DNA from: Mycolicibacterium iranicum
GTDB taxonomy: Bacteria > Actinomycetota > Actinomycetes > Mycobacteriales > Mycobacteriaceae
DNA: 64,000 bases
Reading direction: 5' to 3'
NCBI RefSeq assembly: GCF_014190915.1
Contig: NZ_JACHVU010000008.1
Location: forward strand, 186,001 to 250,000
Shown here: positions 58,417-64,000 of the stretch, piece after piece
How the letters are laid out: every line of letters begins with the position of its first letter
Numbering within the stretch: position 1 is the first letter of the stretch
Notes under the pieces: model-generated
Databases searched by the model: none
What the model saw: only the letters and a program-made list of their open reading frames with translations
Told to the model about the DNA's origin: nothing
Translations under genes and position numbers: made by a program

Positions 58417-58721
58417 TGGCCAAGAAATCCAAGATCGCCCAGAACGAGAAACGCCGCGAGATCGTCGCCCGGTACGCCGTGCGCAGGGCCGAACTCAAGG
58501 CGATCATCAAGTCGCCGTCGACCACGCCCGAGGCCCGGTTCGCCGCTCAGTCGGAGCTGAATCGCCAACCCCGCGATGCCAGCCCGGTGCGCGTGCGCAA
58601 CCGCGATTCGACCGACGGGCGCCCCCGAGGGCATCTGCGCAAGTTCGGCCTCTCGCGGGTGCGGATGCGCGAACTCGCCCACGAGGGACAGCTACCCGGC
58701 GTGCGGAAGTCGAGCTGGTGA
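58416..58721 (+). CDS. rpsN: 30S ribosomal protein S14, zinc-free paralogue
   Basis: This 101-residue S14 begins MAKKSKIAQNEKRREIV, with the conserved RPRGHLRKFGLSRVRMRELA region. The short zinc-binding S14 is about 61 residues with CxxC motifs; this one is long and Cys-free. It overlaps rpmG by one base and rpsR by four. Confidence 0.95.
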   Translation: MAKKSKIAQNEKRREIVARYAVRRAELKAIIKSPSTTPEARFAAQSELNRQPRDASPVRVRNRDSTDGRPRGHLRKFGLSRVRMRELAHEGQLPGVRKSSW

Positions 58722-58969
58722 AGGCCACGCGGCGCGAGGCCGCACCGACGAAGAAGCGCCGTAATCTGTTGAACAGCCTGGGCATCGAGCAGGTCGACTA
58801 CAAAGACACCACGACGCTGCGCCAGTTCCTCTCCGAACGCGGAAAGATCCGTTCGCGCGCGGTGACCGGGTTGACGGTACAACAGCAGCGGCAGGTGACC
58901 ACGGCGATCAAGAACGCCCGCGAGATGGCGCTGCTGCCGTACCCGGGCCAGAGCCCGGCCGGCCGCTAG
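58718..58969 (+). CDS. rpsR: 30S ribosomal protein S18, zinc-free paralogue
   Basis: The 83-residue S18 starts at GTG 58718. YKDTTTLRQFLSERGKI and SRAVTGLTVQQQRQVTTAIK are typical S18. No Cys is seen, so it is the C-minus form. It ends the four-gene operon; its TAG shares CTAG with the convergent catalase stop. Confidence 0.95.
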   Translation: MKATRREAAPTKKRRNLLNSLGIEQVDYKDTTTLRQFLSERGKIRSRAVTGLTVQQQRQVTTAIKNAREMALLPYPGQSPAGR

Positions 58970-60414
58970 CCGTCGCCGTTGCGGACGCCCTCCTCGACCT
59001 TCTTGCCGAGGTCCGGATCGACGTTGCGCCAGTACTCGAACACCCGCGACAGCACCGGCTCCTTCACACCGTCGGACACATGGCCGATGATGTTGTGGGC
59101 CAACCGGTCCCGTTGCTCGTCGTTGAGGACCTCACGCACCAGGGTGCCTGCCTGACCCCAGTCGTCATCGTCGGCGCGCAGCGCGGACGCCGCGCGCACC
59201 ATGTCGCCGTCGGAGGCCCATCGCACCTCCGACGCGCGCCGCGGATCGGCCTGGGGACCGCCCATAGAGTTCGGTGCGTAGACGGGGTCGGTGACGTTGT
59301 GGATCCGCATCGGGCCGTCCTTGGAGTAGGCGCGGACCTCGACGTGCGGCTCGTTGACGGGGATCTGCTTGTAGTTCACACCGAGGCGATGCCGGTGGGC
59401 GTCGGCGTACGAGAACCCGCGCGCCAGAAGCATTTTGTCGGGGCTCAGTCCGGTGCCGGGCACGACGTTGTTCGGTTCGAACGCGGCCTGCTCCATCTGC
59501 GCGTGATAGTCGACGACGTTGCGGTTCAGCGTCATCTTGCCGACCTCGTGCAGCGGGTAGTCGGCGTGCGGCCACACCTTGGTGAGGTCGAAAGGGTTGT
59601 AGCGGTAAGTCTTTGCGTCCTCGAACGGCATGATCTGTACGTGCAGTGTCCAGCTCGGGAAGTTGCCGTCCTCGATCGAGGTGAACAGGTCGCGCTGGTG
59701 GTAATCCCCGTCCTCGCCGGCGAGCCGGTCGGCGTCTTCCTGGGTGAGGAAATCGATGCCCTGGTCGGTCTTGAAGTGGTACTTCACCCAGAACAGCTCG
59801 TCGGCAGCGTTGAGCCAGCTGTAGGTGTGGCTGGAGTAACCGTTCATGTGCCGCCAGGTCTTGGGGATACCGCGGTCGCCCATCAACCACGTGACCTGGT
59901 GGGCCGATTCCGGTGACAGCGTCCAGAAATCCCACTGCATGTGGTGGTCGCGCAGGTTGTTGGCCTGCATGCGCTTCTGGCTGCGGATGAAGTTCTGGAA
60001 CTTCATGGGGTCGCGCAAGAAGAACACCGGGGTGTTGTTCCCGACCATGTCGAAGTTGCCCTCGGACGTATAGAACTTCAGCGCGAACCCGCGGGGGTCG
60101 CGCCACGTGTCCGGGCTGCCCCGCTCCCCGGCCACCGTCGAGAACCGCGCGACCATCTCCGTCGTGGCGCCAGGCTGCAGGAACGCCGCCTTGGTGAACG
60201 CGCTGACGTCATGGGTGACCTCAAACTGTCCGAATGCACCACCGCCCTTGGCATGGGGCTGGCGCTCGGGGATCCGCTCGCGGTTGAAGTTCGCCATCTG
60301 CTCCAGCAGATAGTGGTCCTGAAGCAGGATCGGGCCGTCGGACCCCACAGTCAGGGAATGCTCCACGCTGGGGATCGGCGCACCGGCGTCGTTCGTCGCG
60401 TAGTTCTCGGTCAT
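58966..60414 (-). CDS. katA: Monofunctional haem catalase (clade 3, small subunit)
   Basis: This 482-residue catalase has catalytic His54 (ERQPHAKGGGAFG), the signature RFSTVAGERGS, DPRGFALKFYT and VGNNTPVFFLRDP with the distal Asn. The proximal haem Tyr lies in LLARGFSYADAHRHRLG. It breaks down hydrogen peroxide in the cytoplasm. ATG 60414 has GAGGAGAG before it. The upstream gap (60415-60512) holds no recognised operator. The gene symbol is given by family. Confidence 0.92.
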   Translation of the reverse strand: MTENYATNDAGAPIPSVEHSLTVGSDGPILLQDHYLLEQMANFNRERIPERQPHAKGGGAFGQFEVTHDVSAFTKAAFLQPGATTEMVARFSTVAGERGSPDTWRDPRGFALKFYTSEGNFDMVGNNTPVFFLRDPMKFQNFIRSQKRMQANNLRDHHMQWDFWTLSPESAHQVTWLMGDRGIPKTWRHMNGYSSHTYSWLNAADELFWVKYHFKTDQGIDFLTQEDADRLAGEDGDYHQRDLFTSIEDGNFPSWTLHVQIMPFEDAKTYRYNPFDLTKVWPHADYPLHEVGKMTLNRNVVDYHAQMEQAAFEPNNVVPGTGLSPDKMLLARGFSYADAHRHRLGVNYKQIPVNEPHVEVRAYSKDGPMRIHNVTDPVYAPNSMGGPQADPRRASEVRWASDGDMVRAASALRADDDDWGQAGTLVREVLNDEQRDRLAHNIIGHVSDGVKEPVLSRVFEYWRNVDPDLGKKVEEGVRNGDG

Positions 60415-60512
60415 CGTCTCTCCTCGAGGATGCGCGGCTTCTGGGCTGGGCCGTCGTCTCCGAAGGCCTGTCTACCCGAAAGCCGGTCACAACATCCTGA
60501 TTACGAACGTTT

Positions 60513-60959
60513 TCAGGGGCGCTGCGGCGCCGCCGGGGCGGCCGGCGGGCGCGGTGTGTCGATCATCGGCCCGCCGGGCCCGAACGGGCCGGGGAAACCG
60601 GGTCCGCGTTCGAAGCCGACCGGCGGCCCCATCGGCATCATCGCGGGCCCCGAGTGCACCATCACCGGGCCGCGGTGCGGGTGGCGGGAGCCGTCGTCGC
60701 CGACGTTCTTGCCGACGAAGAACCCGGTGCCGAAGATGACCGCGACGGTGAACACCGAGCCGGCGACGATGCCCACGAGCGCAGCGATCCTGGTGAGCCG
60801 CGGCTGCTGCGGCTGCGGTGGCGGATACGCGGTCGGCCCTGGGGCCGCCACGGTCGCCGGCGCGGCGGGCGGCGCCGCGGCGGAGGCCGAGGGCGGGGTC
60901 AGGACCGGGCCGGTCTCGGGTTCGGAGTGATCGGCACGTTCGGGGGTGGCGTCGTTCAT
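60513..60959 (-). CDS. Proline-rich single-span membrane protein
   Basis: From ATG 60959 this is 148 residues. A cytoplasmic Ala/Pro-rich segment (1-55) leads to one helix (about 58-80, ending GTGFFVGKNVGD). The outside tail is rich in Pro, Gly and Met (HSGPAMMPMGPP, GFPGPFGPGGP), with His residues (SRHPHRGP). The His/Met content could bind metal, but this is speculation. I do not recognise a family. An upstream in-frame ATG adds 22 codons. Confidence 0.7.
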   Translation of the reverse strand: MNDATPERADHSEPETGPVLTPPSASAAAPPAAPATVAAPGPTAYPPPQPQQPRLTRIAALVGIVAGSVFTVAVIFGTGFFVGKNVGDDGSRHPHRGPVMVHSGPAMMPMGPPVGFERGPGFPGPFGPGGPMIDTPRPPAAPAAPQRP

Positions 60960-61081
60960 GGCGCCGATCCTTCGCCGCTTTCCCCAGCACCCGTTAGGTG
61001 CGGGCTGTGAATGAGCTATGAGCATTCCATCGACACGGCAACCGTTGTCCGTTTGAATGGGACCAGGCGGGAGGGGACGCG

Positions 61082-62107
61082 ATGGACGTAACCGTAGACG
61101 GTGTCGCCCAGTCGGTGACCACCGGAAACCTGCCCCAATGGTCGGAGGTGGAGTCGCTGGTCGAGGCGGCCCATCGGCGCTGCAGAGGCGACACCGAGGG
61201 CCGGGTCGCCGATTACATTCCGGTGCTGGCACAGGCGGACCCGGACTGGTTCGCGGTCTCGGTGGCCGAGGTCGACGGCACCGTGCACTCCTCCGGCGAC
61301 GTCGACGTCGCGTTCTCGATCCAGTCGATCTCCAAGGCCTTCGTCTACGCGCTCGTCTGCGAGCAGCTCGGCCACGCCGCGGTGCGCGAACGCATCGGTG
61401 TGAACAACACGGGCCTACCGTTCAATTCGGTCATCGCCGTGGAGCTCAACAACGGGCACCCGATGAACCCCATGGTCAATGCCGGCGCCATGGCCGCGAC
61501 CGCGCTCGTTCCCGGACGCGATCCCGACGAGCAGTGGCAGTTCATCCATGCGGGTCTGTCGGCATTCGCGGGTCACGCTCTGCAGGTGGACGAGGAGGTC
61601 TTCCTTTCCGAAAGCCAGACCAATCAGCGCAACAGGGCGATCGCGCGCCTGCTGGAGAGCTACGGGCGCATCGCCCTCGATCCCCTCGCCGTCGTCGACG
61701 TCTACACCCGGCAGTGTTCGCTTTTGGTGACGGCCGCGGACCTGGCGGTGATGGGCGCGACGCTGGCCGACGGCGGGGTCAACCCGGTGACGGGCCGACG
61801 TGTGGTGTCCGCCGGCGTCTGCCGCGACACCCTGGCGGTGCTCGCCGCGACCGGAGCCTACGAGCGTTCCGGCGAATGGCTCTTCGAGATCGGCCTGCCC
61901 GGCAAGTCGGGCGTCGCAGGCGGCCTCGTCACCATCGCTCCGGGCAAGGCGGGAATCGGCACGTTCTCCCCGCCACTGGATCCCGCGGGCAACAGTGTGC
62001 GGGGGCAGCGGGCGACCGCTTACCTGTCCCGCGTCCTCGGTTTGAACATCTTTGCGTCCCAGGCGCACACCCTGGCCGCCAACAGGGGGACCCACCATGA
62101 GCACTGA
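61082..62107 (+). CDS. glsA: Glutaminase
   Basis: The 341-residue serine-dependent glutaminase has the beta-lactamase-like catalytic pair S82-x-x-K85 (SIQSISKAF). Further landmarks are GLPFNSVIAVELNNGHPMNPMVNAGA, quoted here in part as PFNSVIAVELN and NPMVNAGAM, and LPGKSGVAGG near residue 280. It makes glutamate and ammonia from glutamine. The MFS transporter overlaps its end by 11 bases, so they are probably expressed together. Confidence 0.94.
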   Translation: MDVTVDGVAQSVTTGNLPQWSEVESLVEAAHRRCRGDTEGRVADYIPVLAQADPDWFAVSVAEVDGTVHSSGDVDVAFSIQSISKAFVYALVCEQLGHAAVRERIGVNNTGLPFNSVIAVELNNGHPMNPMVNAGAMAATALVPGRDPDEQWQFIHAGLSAFAGHALQVDEEVFLSESQTNQRNRAIARLLESYGRIALDPLAVVDVYTRQCSLLVTAADLAVMGATLADGGVNPVTGRRVVSAGVCRDTLAVLAATGAYERSGEWLFEIGLPGKSGVAGGLVTIAPGKAGIGTFSPPLDPAGNSVRGQRATAYLSRVLGLNIFASQAHTLAANRGTHHEH

Positions 62108-63734
62108 CACCACTATGCGGACTTCCTGGCTGCCGATGGTCGGCCTGTTCCTGGCCCAGATGCTGATGTCGTTCAACGTCTCGGCCCTGCCCGTATCCAT
62201 CGGCGGCATGGTCGAGGACTTCGGCGTACCACCGACTGCGGTCAGCACCGCCATCGTGACCTACGGACTGGTGGTCGCGGCACTGGTCATGGTGGGCGCC
62301 AAGCTCGGCCAGCGCATCGGGTGGGTCGTGGTCTTCCGCGCCGTCGTCGCCGCGTTCGCCGGATCGGCTCTGATGATGGTGCTCTCCCCCTCGGTGGGAT
62401 GGGTGATCGCCGCGCAGGCCATCGCCGGCGCCTCCGCAGCGATCATCGTCCCGTCGCTGGTCGCACTCATCGCCGCCAACTACGAAGGTGCGCAACAGGC
62501 TACGGCGGTCGGTTCTCTCGGTTCGGCGCGGGCGCTCTCGGGCGTCAGCGCCTTCCTGATCGGCGGGACACTCGGCACGTTCGTCGGGTGGCGGCCGGTC
62601 TTCCTCATCGTCCTGGCACTGGCACTTGCGGTGCTGGCGTTCAGCTTCCGGCTGCGGTCGGCACCGCGTGATACGACCGTGCAGATCGACGTCATCGCCG
62701 CGGTCCTCATCGGCTTGGCCGTGGTGCTGCTGACACTGGGCTTCAACAATCTCAACGGGTGGGGCGTCTTCACCGCCACTCCGGAGGCCCCCTTCGATCT
62801 GATGGGGGTGTCGCCCGCACCGCTGCTGGTGGTTGTCGGGATCGTCTTCGGGCAGTTCTTCTTCGTGTGGACGCGTAGCCGAACCCGGGCCGGACGGCAA
62901 CCCCTGGTCAGTCTGTCGGTACTGGGCTCGGGACGGGAGCGCGCCGCCGTCTACGCGATGTTCATCGTCGTCAGCATGGAGGCCGCACTCAATTTCACTG
63001 TGCCGCTCTACATTCAAATCGTTCAGGGCCGCACACCGTTCGACACCTCGTTGGCGATGATGCCGTTCAACCTCACTGTGTTCATCACCGCCACGCTCGT
63101 TGTCCGGTTCTATCAGCGGTTCACCCCGCGGGTCATCGGCGTGTTCTCGTTCTCCCTGACCACCGTGGCGCTGCTCTGGCTCGCCTTCGTCGTCACAAAC
63201 AACTGGGAGACCCTCCCGACGATCGCGGGACTTATCGCGTTCGGTATCGGGCAGGGCGCGCTCGTGACGCTTGTGTTCAACGTGCTGGTGACCGCGGCAC
63301 CGAAGGACCTCGCCGGGGATGTGGGTTCCATTCGCGGGACCACCCAGAACCTCGCCTCGGCGATCGGCACCGCAGTGGCCGGCGCACTGCTGGTGGGCAT
63401 TCTGTCGCTCAACGTCGGCCAGGCCGTGGCGAACAACGTCGACATCCCCGACCGACTGGTGGCGCAAGTCGATCTCGACCAGGTCAACTTCGTGAGCAAC
63501 GACCGGCTGCGGGAGGTGCTAGCAGGCACCGACGCCTCTGATGCCGAAGTCGACGCCGCAGTCCAGGTGAACACCGACGCCCGCCTGCGCGCGCTGAAAC
63601 TGGGGCTGCTGATCCTCGCCGGCGTCAGCGCGATCGCCATCGTCCCGGCAGCACGGTTGCCCGGCTATCGCCCGGGCGAGTTACCCGGGACCACCCGGCC
63701 GGGCGACGCAGACCCGTCCCTCACCAGGGCTTGA
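62097..63734 (+). CDS. MFS transporter, 14-helix drug-efflux type
   Basis: The 545-residue transporter starts at ATG 62097 after AGGGGGA. It has about 14 helices, as in DHA2-type efflux pumps, with the helix 2-3 loop VMVGAKLGQRIG. A soluble extracytoplasmic loop lies before the last helix, at DRLVAQVDLDQVNFVSNDRL. Coupling to glutaminase suggests a link to glutamine or glutamate transport, or simple shared control. The substrate cannot be named. Confidence 0.88.
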   Translation: MSTDTTMRTSWLPMVGLFLAQMLMSFNVSALPVSIGGMVEDFGVPPTAVSTAIVTYGLVVAALVMVGAKLGQRIGWVVVFRAVVAAFAGSALMMVLSPSVGWVIAAQAIAGASAAIIVPSLVALIAANYEGAQQATAVGSLGSARALSGVSAFLIGGTLGTFVGWRPVFLIVLALALAVLAFSFRLRSAPRDTTVQIDVIAAVLIGLAVVLLTLGFNNLNGWGVFTATPEAPFDLMGVSPAPLLVVVGIVFGQFFFVWTRSRTRAGRQPLVSLSVLGSGRERAAVYAMFIVVSMEAALNFTVPLYIQIVQGRTPFDTSLAMMPFNLTVFITATLVVRFYQRFTPRVIGVFSFSLTTVALLWLAFVVTNNWETLPTIAGLIAFGIGQGALVTLVFNVLVTAAPKDLAGDVGSIRGTTQNLASAIGTAVAGALLVGILSLNVGQAVANNVDIPDRLVAQVDLDQVNFVSNDRLREVLAGTDASDAEVDAAVQVNTDARLRALKLGLLILAGVSAIAIVPAARLPGYRPGELPGTTRPGDADPSLTRA

Positions 63735-64000
63735 CGGGGTTTACCGCGTACTGGATGACGCGGTACGGCGTGCCGCCCCGGGGCATGGTGTTCCACTGAC
63801 TGACGAAGATGCGCACCGCATCCGGTGTCGAACCCGGCGAGATGTACCCGCCGTACGGTTGAGCCAGCCGGTTGTCGTGGGGTGGGGGCAGGTCCTCCGC
63901 GGGCTCCGGCCAGGGCGCGGCGACGACGACCGTGGTCATCGGCGCCGTGCCCAGCTGCGTCGGGTCCCGGGCGACCCGGATCTCCATGTTCCCTGTCGTG
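63721..64000 (-). CDS. Hypothetical protein, cut by the window end
   Basis: The 3' part of this gene is present. The frame is open from 64000 down to its stop at 63721. An ATG at 63987 gives 88 residues but the reading continues upstream of it, so the start may be outside the window. The visible part has PEPAEDLPPPHDNRLAQPYG and YRVIQYAVNPVKPW. No family is recognised. It overlaps the convergent MFS gene end by 14 bases. Confidence 0.6.
   Translation of the reverse strand, partial: TTGNMEIRVARDPTQLGTAPMTTVVVAAPWPEPAEDLPPPHDNRLAQPYGGYISPGSTPDAVRIFVSQWNTMPRGGTPYRVIQYAVNPVKPW

Noticed and set aside
1..64000. CRISPR arrays, insertion sequences, prophage genes or replication origin
   Set aside because: No spaced repeats, transposase, terminal inverted repeats, phage structural genes or DnaA-box cluster were seen.

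Overview
The window is high-GC actinobacterial DNA and almost certainly comes from a fast-growing Mycobacterium (Mycolicibacterium). The evidence is a gene order matching the M. tuberculosis crp to Rv3684 block (crp, metallo-hydrolase, RidA, two ArsA-like ATPases, whiB4, ponA2, phosphoesterase, cysteine-synthase-like enzyme) and the Rv3689 to Rv3695 block (membrane protein, DUF4129, DUF4350, MoxR, DUF58, SpoIIM-like, RDD). A full ergothioneine operon egtABCDE and a Zur-type cluster of zinc-free ribosomal proteins point the same way. Assignments rest on motifs and remembered family features; no database search was possible.

Layout. 0-9.5 kb: conserved crp-whiB4-ponA2 block ending at tRNA-Pro(CGG). 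9.6-29 kb: accessory stretch between the two syntenic blocks. It holds a candidate type VII secretion effector with an overlapping membrane partner and an EspG-like gene (9.7-12.6 kb), a PerM/AI-2E permease, a carotenoid-modification cluster (CrtU-like, CruF, GT2, CrtI-like, CDP-alcohol phosphotransferase; 13.8-19.5 kb), a BrkB/YihY membrane protein, a putative type II restriction-modification pair (20.4-23.0 kb), a PAP2 phosphatase, an F420-type oxidoreductase with a 42-codon acidic small gene, a large LuxR (LAL) regulator and a zinc alcohol dehydrogenase. 29-36.4 kb: MoxR/DUF58 module. 36.4-41 kb: carotenoid cleavage oxygenase divergent from an NCS1 permease across a 24-bp palindrome, then two PadR regulators with palindromic upstream sites. 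41-49 kb: aldo/keto reductase, release factor 3, two SAM methyltransferases flanking a glutamate-cysteine-ligase-like enzyme, a nitrilase-family amidase, and a dicarboxylate symporter. 49-56 kb: EAL-DICT protein converging on egtABCDE. 56-59 kb: PknH-type sensor-domain protein and a COG0523 protein divergent from rpmB-rpmG-rpsN-rpsR (all C-minus) across two Zur-like boxes. 59-64 kb: catalase, proline-rich membrane protein, glutaminase with overlapping MFS transporter, and a gene cut by the window end.

How genes work together. Translational overlaps (ATGA/GTGA) define several operons: ridA with its DUF4177 neighbour, phosphoesterase with the PLP enzyme, effector with its membrane partner, GT2 with the CrtI-like enzyme, methyltransferase with restriction enzyme, DUF4129-DUF4350-MoxR, egtABCDE, and rpmG-rpsN-rpsR. 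Convergent gene ends are very tight, often overlapping by 4 to 92 bases.

The most interesting candidate is the 9.7-12.6 kb locus. Its WXG-type N-terminus, YD-like middle, two C-terminal glycine zippers, 4-base-overlapping four-helix membrane protein and EspG-like neighbour together resemble a type VII secreted membrane-active toxin with immunity protein and chaperone. That function is inferred, not shown.
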